Assembly: GCF_003177035.1 (NCBI RefSeq)
Contig: NZ_CP029488.1
Span: forward strand, 992,001 to 1,056,000
Source of the DNA: Salinisphaera sp. LB1
GTDB lineage: Bacteria; Pseudomonadota; Gammaproteobacteria; Nevskiales; Salinisphaeraceae
Direction of reading: 5' to 3'
DNA: 64,000 nucleotides
Both the position numbers and the translations under genes were made by a program. The notes under the pieces were generated by a model that saw nothing but the letters and a program-made list of their open reading frames with translations, had not been told where the DNA came from and did no database searches. Positions 56,584-64,000 of the stretch are shown piece by piece (position 1 is the first letter of the stretch; the number at the start of each line of letters is the position of its first letter).

Positions 56584-56609
56584 ACGTTTGTTAGCTAGGA
56601 TCAGTCCAG

Positions 56610-56882
56610 ATGAATATTTACGTCGGCAACCTGTCGTGGAACACCACGGACGACGACCTGCGCACCGCCTTCGAGGCGTTCGGAGAAGTGTCTTCCGCGA
56701 AGGTCATCATGGATCGCGAGACCGGGCGTTCGCGCGGTTTCGGATTCGTAGAAATGTCCGATGACAACGCGGCCCGCCAGGCCATCGAAGGCATGAACGA
56801 CAAGGACCTGCAGGGTCGTTCACTGCGTGTCAACGAAGCCCGTCCGCGTGATGATCGCCCCCGCGGCCCGCGTCGCTTCTAA
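56610..56882 (+). CDS. RRM-domain RNA-binding protein
   Basis: 90 aa, a single RNA-recognition motif. RNP2 IYVGNL near the N-terminus and RNP1 RGFGFVEM, followed by an Arg/Pro-rich tail (RPRDDRPRGPRRF). Such small RRM proteins are often cold-induced and bind structured RNA. It has its own terminator. ATG is preceded by AGGATCAG. Confidence 0.93.
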   Translation: MNIYVGNLSWNTTDDDLRTAFEAFGEVSSAKVIMDRETGRSRGFGFVEMSDDNAARQAIEGMNDKDLQGRSLRVNEARPRDDRPRGPRRF

Positions 56883-56938
56883 AACAAAACCGCTGATCGT
56901 AGCGGGTCGGTCGCAGGCCGGCCCGCGCGTGTGCATCG

Positions 56939-56969
56939 AGCCGGTCGTGTTCGCATGGCCGGCTTTTTT
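56939..56969 (+). terminator. Intrinsic terminator of the RRM gene
   Basis: Stem AGCCGGTCGTG/CATGGCCGGCT with UUCG loop and G-U pairs, followed by a T-run (56965-56969). Confidence 0.9.
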
Positions 56970-56994
56970 CGTGTCGCGCTGATGGTGCAGGTGT

Positions 56995-58239
56995 TCAATC
57001 GCCGCCAGCGGTGAACACCGAGGCCGGGAAACGCAGCGTCGTATAAGGCAGATGCACGCGACGCATCACGACCAGCGCGAACAGCAGCGGGTTCACGTCG
57101 TAGATGGCGTGCAAGGGCGCGACCTCGGCGCGGGTGATGAAGCCGGCGCCGGCCAGTGCGTCCAGATCGATCGCATCCGCCCGCGCAATCGCGGGATAAC
57201 CGCTGCCGTAGCGTAGATGGCCGAAAAACTGGGGATGCTGAAGCAACGGTTCCAGTTCGGTGTTCGGCCGATTCCCGGTTAACAGGCCGGCCAGGCTTAT
57301 CGTCAGCGCCGGCTTGGACTTGGCCTGGCCGTGGCGGCGCAAAAGACCGAACAGGGCCGGCATCAGCTGCTGGCCATCGCCGCCAGTCGCCCCGCCCAGG
57401 CGCAGCCTTACGGCGACGCCGGCCGCGAGCGCCGGCTCGACCGCTGCCGGCGCCACCCAGGCCGGATCGTGATCGGGGCGGCGCAGCTGGCCCACGGCCA
57501 CATCGAGACGCATGTGATGCGCCGCCATCACCTTGTAGACCGCCTTTGCCGCCTTGCCATCCAGGTTGATCCGCTGCGCGACCGGCCACCAGCGCACGTC
57601 CTTGACCCCGGCCTTGGCCCAGCGTTTGATCGCGGCCAGTGCATCCGGCTGACGCGGGTGAATCGACACCTCGGTCACGAGCGCCTTCGGCGCACGCTTG
57701 GCAAGCCAGGCGACATAACGATTCGACACCATCGGCTCGGACTGATCGTCCAGCGGCGCGCCCTGCTTGTCGAACACGCCGGCCCGGCCGGTGATCTCGG
57801 CGCGATACGGCTTCGGCATGGCGCGTATCTGGCGCAGCAGGCGCGAGATGTAGTCGGCGTCGGCAGTATCGTCGCTGACGATGCCGGCGGCGCGATCGCG
57901 CAGCATCCGCGATAACCACACGCTGATCCCTGGCATGCCGTGGCCGCTTTCCTGGCTGTCGTTGGCAAAATCCGGCCCGGACAGTTGCCCGCGCGACACG
58001 ATCCCGACGCCATGATCCACCACCGCGTGACCGTCGGTGCCGGCAAACGCCTGCTTGATCAGCTTCTGCGAGGCGGCCGGCAGCACCCAGGCCGCATCCT
58101 CCGGGGCATGGGTCCAGCCCGCGCCATGCCGGGCCATCCAGTGCGGCCACCACAACACGACCAGCAATGCCAGGGCGAGCACCGCGGTCAGAAAGCCCCA
58201 GGCCAACGTCGTTCGCCGCCGGGCAATGAACCGTCGCAT
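56995..58239 (-). CDS. Membrane-anchored amidohydrolase-like protein
   Basis: 414 aa from ATG; GTG at 58245 adds two residues. One N-terminal helix (about 14-34) anchors a large domain probably outside the cytoplasm. The pattern DGHAVVDHGVGIVS early, then ALVTEVSIHP and DVRWWPVAQRINLDG, resembles amidohydrolase-type TIM barrels, but the metal ligands are not certain. Located 3 bp (GTG) or 9 bp (ATG) after an oppF-like ATPase gene, so they are probably co-expressed. Confidence 0.55.
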   Translation of the reverse strand: MRRFIARRRTTLAWGFLTAVLALALLVVLWWPHWMARHGAGWTHAPEDAAWVLPAASQKLIKQAFAGTDGHAVVDHGVGIVSRGQLSGPDFANDSQESGHGMPGISVWLSRMLRDRAAGIVSDDTADADYISRLLRQIRAMPKPYRAEITGRAGVFDKQGAPLDDQSEPMVSNRYVAWLAKRAPKALVTEVSIHPRQPDALAAIKRWAKAGVKDVRWWPVAQRINLDGKAAKAVYKVMAAHHMRLDVAVGQLRRPDHDPAWVAPAAVEPALAAGVAVRLRLGGATGGDGQQLMPALFGLLRRHGQAKSKPALTISLAGLLTGNRPNTELEPLLQHPQFFGHLRYGSGYPAIARADAIDLDALAGAGFITRAEVAPLHAIYDVNPLLFALVVMRRVHLPYTTLRFPASVFTAGGD

Positions 58240-58248
58240 ACGCACGCC

Positions 58249-59250
58249 TCAGGCGGCCGCGGCCTGGTCGATCGACTCGGCGTGATGACAGGCCACCACG
58301 CCGCCGCGCAACGGACGCGCCTGCGGCACCTCGCGGGCGCAATCGGCCTGCGCCCAGGGGCAGCGCGTCCGAAACACGCAGCCCGAGGGCGGATCGGCCG
58401 GCGACGGCAGATCCCCCGGCAGGCGAATGCGCCGACGCGCGCGCTCGGCTTCCAGATCGGGGCGCGGCACGGCCGACAGCAGCGCCTTGGTATAGGGATG
58501 CCGCGGCGCATCGAACAATTGATCTGCCGGCGCCTGTTCCATCAGCCGGCCGAGATACATCACGCGCACGTCGTGGCTGATCTGGCGCACCACGGCCAGA
58601 TCGTGGGCAATGAACAGCATGGCGACGCCGGTCTCGCGCTGGAGTGCCATGAGCAACTCGACGATACGCGCCTGGATGGAAACATCGAGCGCGGATACCG
58701 GTTCGTCGCAGATCAGCACCCTGGGCTCGACCACCAACGCCCGGGCGATACCGATGCGCTGACACTGCCCGCCGGAGAACTCGTGCGGATAGCGGTTCAG
58801 GTGGGCCCGGGTGAGCCCCACGCGATCGAGCATCTCGGCCACACGCTGGCGACGCTCGGCGCGCGATAGCGCCGGATGCAGATGGCGCAGCGGCTCGGCC
58901 ACGATCTGGCCGACCGTCATACGCGGGTCGAGGCTGGCGAGCGGATCCTGGAAGATCATCTGCACCTCGCGGCGCAGCGCCTGCCAATCGCGATTCGAGC
59001 CGGCCGTGATATCGCGCTCGCCCAGATGCAGCGTGCCGGCGGTGATCGGCGCCAGCCCGGTAAGCGCCCGGGCCAGGGTCGACTTGCCGCAGCCGGACTC
59101 ACCCACCAATCCGAGCGTGTGCCCGGCCCGCAGCTCGAGGCTCGCCCCGTCGACGGCGCGCAGTACCGGGGCGCTCTGCCAGGGCCAGTCCGCACGCAGC
59201 GGAAAATGGACCTTGATATCGTGAGCGGAAAGAACCGGTTGGCTGGGCAT
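58249..59250 (-). CDS. Oligopeptide ABC transporter ATPase (OppF/DppF type)
   Basis: 333 aa from ATG (MPSQPVLSAHD); 59280 is an alternative. Walker A GESGCGKST, Q-loop FQDPLASLDP, signature FSGGQ and Walker B LICDEPVSALD, plus the C-terminal cysteine-rich CVFRTRCPWAQADC block (cysteines as in peptide transporter ATPases, possibly an Fe-S site). It is the natural partner of OppD at 61988, but cls and an EEP gene lie between them. Confidence 0.9.
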   Translation of the reverse strand: MPSQPVLSAHDIKVHFPLRADWPWQSAPVLRAVDGASLELRAGHTLGLVGESGCGKSTLARALTGLAPITAGTLHLGERDITAGSNRDWQALRREVQMIFQDPLASLDPRMTVGQIVAEPLRHLHPALSRAERRQRVAEMLDRVGLTRAHLNRYPHEFSGGQCQRIGIARALVVEPRVLICDEPVSALDVSIQARIVELLMALQRETGVAMLFIAHDLAVVRQISHDVRVMYLGRLMEQAPADQLFDAPRHPYTKALLSAVPRPDLEAERARRRIRLPGDLPSPADPPSGCVFRTRCPWAQADCAREVPQARPLRGGVVACHHAESIDQAAAA

Positions 59251-59442
59251 GGGGCGGAACTCGCGAAGAACGGCAGACATCGAATGGTACGCTGGAACGG
59301 CATACGCGCCCACCCGGATGCGGCCCTGAACAGCGCGAACGGAACATTGCTTGCGTACCGCTATCGGCAGGCCACCATACAAGAACCGGGCCAGACAGTC
59401 GCTTCCACGATCAGCGAAGCGTGACGATCAACAAGGTAAGGC

Positions 59443-60243
59443 ATGAACCGCGCGGCACCGACGGATCTCTCCGTATTGAGCTTCAACATGCAGGTCGGCG
59501 TCGGCACCAAGCGCTATCGCGAATACGTCACGCGCGGCTGGCGGCACGTACTGCCGAGCCAGGGCGTGCGCGACAACCTCGCACGCATCGCCGATCTGCT
59601 GGGCGATCACGACATCATCGGGCTGCAGGAGATCGATGCCGGCAGCCGCCGCAGCCGCTACGAGAACCAGATCCAGGCTCTGGCCGAGCAGGCTGGCTTC
59701 GCCTATTGGCGGGTCCAGGTCAATCGCGATCTGGGCCGGGTGGCCCAGCACGGGCTGGGATTGATCAGCCGGTATCAACCGTTTTCGGTCACCGAGCACA
59801 AGCTGCCGGGCCGCCTGCCGGGGCGCGGCGCGCTGGTGGCGCGCTTCGGCTCGCCGGAGCACGCCCTGACCGTGGTGGTCACCCATCTGTCGCTGGGCGC
59901 GGGCAGCCGGAGCCAGCAACTGGCGGCCATCTGCGACATGGTGGCCGAGGACACGCACGTCATCGTCATGGGCGACACCAATTGCAGCGCGCACGATCTA
60001 CTGGCCGACCCCGCGCTGGCCGCCAGCGGGCTGTGCGTCTACGACCGGCCGCTGCCCACCTTTCCAAGCTGGCGCCCCCGGCGCGGAATCGACCATGTGC
60101 TCACGTCGGCGTCGCTGCCAGTGCAACGGGCCGGGGTGATCGACACCCTGCTCTCCGATCACCGCCCGGTCGAGATGTGCATCAGTCTGCCGCGCGATCT
60201 CGGCCGGGCCCTGGCGGGCGCGGATTCGGCCGCTGCGGGCTGA
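59443..60243 (+). CDS. Endonuclease/exonuclease/phosphatase-family hydrolase
   Basis: 266 aa. EEP metal-dependent fold: VLSFNMQVG, GLQEIDAG (Mg ligand E), MGDTNCSA (D and N) and TLLSDHRPVEM (D and H). In E. coli a related gene (ybhP) neighbours the cardiolipin synthase clsB, and here it lies beside cls, although convergent. Substrate unknown, possibly a phosphodiester. A longer frame from 59421 is in another frame and is rejected. Confidence 0.88.
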   Translation: MNRAAPTDLSVLSFNMQVGVGTKRYREYVTRGWRHVLPSQGVRDNLARIADLLGDHDIIGLQEIDAGSRRSRYENQIQALAEQAGFAYWRVQVNRDLGRVAQHGLGLISRYQPFSVTEHKLPGRLPGRGALVARFGSPEHALTVVVTHLSLGAGSRSQQLAAICDMVAEDTHVIVMGDTNCSAHDLLADPALAASGLCVYDRPLPTFPSWRPRRGIDHVLTSASLPVQRAGVIDTLLSDHRPVEMCISLPRDLGRALAGADSAAAG

Positions 60244-60290
60244 AAAGCCCATGGCCACAGGCGCCGGCGCACGGCAGCCGGCCACGGGCG

Positions 60291-61739
60291 CTATAGATAC
60301 GGCGAAAACAACCAGAAGAACGAATCGCGCAGGCGCGTAGGCAAACGCCGGGCCGTGGCGTCCTTGTGCGTATAGACTTTGCTGCGCTCGATGGTGGCGG
60401 TCACATGCGCGGCCAGCGTGGCGATGGTTTCGACGTGGAACAGCTCGACGGCCAGCTCGAAATTCAATCGCAGACTGCGCGGGTCGATGTTCGGCGAACC
60501 GATCAGCGCATAATCGTGGTCGATGATGAACAACTTGGTATGCGCGAACGGCGGCGGCTGGAAGTACACATGGACCCCGCGCGCCACCAGCTCGCCCAGA
60601 TCGTGATGCGCCGCCCAGGCCACCGGCGGCAGGTTGTTGCGCTCCGGCAGCACGATCGAGACCTCGACACCGCGCAGCGCCGCGGCCTGCAACACGCCCA
60701 CCAGGGCCGAGCCCGGAAGAAAATAAGGGGTGACGATCAACACCCGCTCATAGGCGCTGGACACCGCGGTCACGAGCAACGTGCTCAACCGTTCGATATC
60801 GTGGGTGGGCCCGTTCTCGATCGTGCGACAGGCGGCATGCCCCATCGCCGGCAGCACGCGCTGGCTGACTGCGCTCTGCTGGCCGGTGGCGAACGCCCAG
60901 TCGGACAAAAACACCGCCTCGATCTGGCGCACAATGGGGCCGGAGAGCCGGAAATGCATGTCGGCCACGCCGCCGACGCTGGAGACGAAATGCCGGTCCC
61001 CGATATTCATGCCGCCGGTGAACGCGATACCGCCGTCGGTGACCAGGATCTTGCGATGATTGCGCAGATTCAGGCGCAGCGCTGGCGGCCACAGCCGTGG
61101 CGGCAGGAAACGGGCGACCGTAATCCCCTCGGCTTCGAGCTCGCCAACCGGACGCTTGCCCGGCCATGCATACCATTCGCCCACGCCGTCGATCAGCACG
61201 CGCACGTCCACGCCGCGGTCGACGGCGCGTGACAGCGTCTTGATGAATCGCTGCCCGACGCGGTTCGTCTCGAAGATATAGGTGGTCAGATAGACGAAAT
61301 CCGTGGCCGCCTCGATCGCCTCGATCATCGGCGGATAGGCCTTGTCGCCATTGTTGAGCACATCCGCCCGATTGCCGCCGACCACCGGCCACGCGGACAA
61401 GCGATCGCCAGCAGCCGCCAGGCCCAACCGCCGATGCCCGATGAAACTGCGGTAATCGCGCAGCACCGCATTCGCGCCCGGCCGGCGCGCGCCCAGCCCG
61501 TGGCGCGACGCGCGATCCAGCCGCTGGGCACGAATGCGCACGCGATTGACGCCGAACATGTAATACAACAAAGGGCCGAGCGGCGGAAACAGCAGTGAGA
61601 TGCCGATCCAGCCGAAGGCGCTGCTCGGTGTTTCGCGGGTCAGCAAGGCATGCGCGGCAGCGGTCACGGCGCTGCCGACGACGATCGCGATCGGCAGCCA
61701 GAATTCGATGCCGGCCAGCACCGCCTCGGCCGTGATCAT
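60291..61739 (-). CDS. cls: Cardiolipin synthase
   Basis: 482 aa. Two N-terminal helices, then two phospholipase-D HKD motifs: NHRKILVTDGGIAFTGGMNIG and HTKLFIIDHDYALIGSPNIDPRS. It joins two phosphatidylglycerols (or PE plus PG) to make cardiolipin at the inner membrane. Distance to oppD is about 248 bp, so it probably has its own promoter. Confidence 0.94.
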   Translation of the reverse strand: MITAEAVLAGIEFWLPIAIVVGSAVTAAAHALLTRETPSSAFGWIGISLLFPPLGPLLYYMFGVNRVRIRAQRLDRASRHGLGARRPGANAVLRDYRSFIGHRRLGLAAAGDRLSAWPVVGGNRADVLNNGDKAYPPMIEAIEAATDFVYLTTYIFETNRVGQRFIKTLSRAVDRGVDVRVLIDGVGEWYAWPGKRPVGELEAEGITVARFLPPRLWPPALRLNLRNHRKILVTDGGIAFTGGMNIGDRHFVSSVGGVADMHFRLSGPIVRQIEAVFLSDWAFATGQQSAVSQRVLPAMGHAACRTIENGPTHDIERLSTLLVTAVSSAYERVLIVTPYFLPGSALVGVLQAAALRGVEVSIVLPERNNLPPVAWAAHHDLGELVARGVHVYFQPPPFAHTKLFIIDHDYALIGSPNIDPRSLRLNFELAVELFHVETIATLAAHVTATIERSKVYTHKDATARRLPTRLRDSFFWLFSPYL

Positions 61740-61987
61740 CGCGGCCGGCCCCGTGATCGGCCGGATTCCCGCGCACCTGTCGACTGCCGGCTGGTCATTC
61801 CCGTCACCCGTATTCCCAACGATCCCCGCCCTCGATCACGGCGGCCGGCGTCGATCTTAGGGCCTGAATGAAAAACATGCACTCACGGCGCGCGATACAT
61901 CGGGGCCATCGAGGATGACCAACGCGCGCCGCCGGGGGCGAAATGCCCGCAAGCCACGGCAACGAGCGCGCAGAACGAAACCGGAAT

Positions 61988-62791
<804 letters not shown>

Positions 62792-62797
62792 GAGCCC

Positions 62798-63685
62798 CTA
62801 CCGATCGTTCGGATCGAGGGCGTCACGCAGCCCGTCGCCGATGAAGTTGAAGCAGAACAGCGTCACCGCCAGAAAGATCGACGGAATGATCAGAAGCCAC
62901 GGCGCCACCCCCATTTCGCCGGTGCCGTCGTTGATCAGCGCGCCCCAGGAGGTCATCGGCTCCTGCACGCCGAGACCGAGATAGCTCAGGAACGATTCGA
63001 ACAGCATCACCTGTGGGATCGTGAGGGTGACGTAGACGATGATCAGCCCTAACAGATTCGGCACCACGTGACGCGCGATGATGGCACCGCCGCCGGCCCC
63101 GGCCATCCGCGCCGCCTCGACATAAGGCTGCTGCTTGATGGTCAGCGTCTGGCCACGGACAATCCGCGCCATGTCCAGCCAGCTCACCGCGCCGATCGCG
63201 ATGAACATCAGAAACAGGTTCTGGCCAAAGTAGACGACCAGCAGTATAACGAAGAAGAAGAACGGCAGCGCATAGAGCACGTCCACCGTGCGCATCAGAA
63301 AGCCGTCCACCCGGCCACCGACGTAGCCGGCCGTGGCACCATAGATCACGCCGATGATCAGGCTCACGAAGGCGGTGACCACGCCCACCATCAGCGATAT
63401 CCGGCCGCCGACCATGGTCCGCACGAACAGATCGCGGCCGACGCTGTCGGTGCCGAAGATATGGCCATGCGCCAGCGTGGGCGCGGTCCAGATGGAATTG
63501 TAATCCTGGCTGAAATAATTGTTGGGCGTCAGCCAGGGCGCGACGATCACCATCAGCACAATGAGGCCAAGCACAATGAGCGAGCCCATGGCGGCCTTGT
63601 TGGCCCGTAGTCGGCGTATGGCATCACGGCCCAAACTATTGCCGCCGGCGGCCTTTTCCAGCGTGCTCCGCTTGCGGGTGAACAT
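62798..63685 (-). CDS. oppC: Oligopeptide ABC transporter permease OppC
   Basis: 295 aa. Five or six helices; DPP-type permease signature VEAARMAGAGGGAIIARHVVPN and N-terminal ANKAAMGSLIVLGLIVLMV. LFGTDSVGRDLF-type motif (IFGTDSVGRDLFVRT) is typical. Its start overlaps the oppB stop (TGATG), so translation is coupled. Confidence 0.95.
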   Translation of the reverse strand: MFTRKRSTLEKAAGGNSLGRDAIRRLRANKAAMGSLIVLGLIVLMVIVAPWLTPNNYFSQDYNSIWTAPTLAHGHIFGTDSVGRDLFVRTMVGGRISLMVGVVTAFVSLIIGVIYGATAGYVGGRVDGFLMRTVDVLYALPFFFFVILLVVYFGQNLFLMFIAIGAVSWLDMARIVRGQTLTIKQQPYVEAARMAGAGGGAIIARHVVPNLLGLIIVYVTLTIPQVMLFESFLSYLGLGVQEPMTSWGALINDGTGEMGVAPWLLIIPSIFLAVTLFCFNFIGDGLRDALDPNDR

Positions 63686-64000
63686 CAGTAGGCCACCCGC
63701 GGATCGAGCCAGCCGTAGAGAATATCCACAAGCAAATTAAAAAAGATGATGATGATGCCGTAGAAGAGTGTGATGCCGAGCACGAGGGTGTAGTCGCGGT
63801 TGAGCGCGCCGTTGACGAAGAACCGGCCCAGCCCCGGAATGCCGAACACCTGCTCGATGACCACCGAGCCCGTCAGGATCGCCGCGGTCGCCGGCCCGAG
63901 GAACGACACCACCGGCAGAATCGCCGCCGGCAACACGTGAATGAAGAAGATGCGATAGGACGACAGCCCCTTCGCCCGCGCAGTGCGCACGTAGTTCGAA
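63685..64000 (-). CDS. oppB: Oligopeptide ABC transporter permease OppB, partial
   Basis: Only the C-terminal part is in the window; the frame runs past the right edge. The last visible residues upstream are NYVRTARAKGL, the EAA-type contact motif with the ATPases, followed by IEQVFGIPGLGRFFVNGAL and DPRVAY, characteristic of OppB/DppB. With OppC it forms the channel. The periplasmic binding protein gene is probably further right. Confidence 0.94.
   Translation of the reverse strand, partial: SNYVRTARAKGLSSYRIFFIHVLPAAILPVVSFLGPATAAILTGSVVIEQVFGIPGLGRFFVNGALNRDYTLVLGITLFYGIIIIFFNLLVDILYGWLDPRVAY

Noticed and set aside
56879-58987. 702-codon minus-strand frame across the amidohydrolase-like and oppF-like genes
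   Set aside because: Arg/Ala/Gly-rich translation with no motif, in another frame of real minus-strand genes.

Overview
The window is a GC-rich chromosomal segment of a Gammaproteobacterium. PlsB, DusB, TtcA, PriA, Xni, an Anr/Fnr regulator, the CydDC/CydAB pair, OmpW and a three-subunit PntAA/AB/B transhydrogenase all fit that class. The genus cannot be fixed from sequence alone; a halophilic or marine, Salinisphaera- or Halomonas-like relative is only a guess. No rRNA, tRNA or CRISPR array was seen. Most of the window is dense housekeeping DNA; the accessory signal is concentrated at 32.2-34.6 kb, 45.7-46.0 kb and 48.2-49.5 kb.

Layout. 0-6 kb: lipA (cut by the left edge), a DUF5924/DUF2914 membrane protein, an acetyl-CoA hydrolase/transferase with a YegS-type lipid kinase, and a Yip1-like membrane protein. 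6-18 kb: a microaerobic block with a CydX-like small protein, cydB, cydA, cydC, cydD, anr, ompW, two tandem-domain UspA proteins and the cbpA-cbpM chaperone pair. Five FNR/Anr boxes are spread through this block, and four promoters place a -10-like hexamer at the class II distance from a box. 18-22 kb: dusB, a glycine-zipper lipoprotein, a PepSY protein and a PhoP/PhoQ-like two-component pair. 22-28 kb: a five-gene minus-strand run for envelope lipids (acyltransferase, SDR, MlaA, RIO-like kinase, PlsB). 28-32 kb: a parB-like gene without parA, an unknown gene, acylphosphatase and prfC.

32.3-49.4 kb: two 1.2-kb repeat arrays (A, 32331-33557; B, 48182-49398) lie in opposite orientation around about 14.6 kb of DNA. 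Each contains two near-identical units (377 bp in A, 373 bp in B), a diverged outer unit and shared end sequences. Every full unit carries triplets of a CGCAGAT heptamer at 9-10 bp spacing. An IS481-family element abuts array A; it inserted into a GCTAGC site containing the ppx stop codon, and the duplicated target supplies TAG stops to both ppx and the transposase. Between the arrays are ppx, an NlpC/P60 lipoprotein, a fatty acid desaturase, ttcA, a fructosamine-kinase-like gene, xni, a secreted protein, the pnt operon, a Nudix hydrolase, a DnaA-box/AT-rich intergenic region and priA.

49.5-64 kb: argS with a SPOR-domain gene, a GluR0-like ligand-gated potassium channel candidate, uvrD, an M48 lipoprotein peptidase, an RRM RNA-binding protein with a structured leader, a membrane-anchored amidohydrolase-like gene coupled to an oppF-like ATPase, an EEP hydrolase, a cardiolipin synthase, and oppD-oppC-oppB (oppB cut by the right edge).
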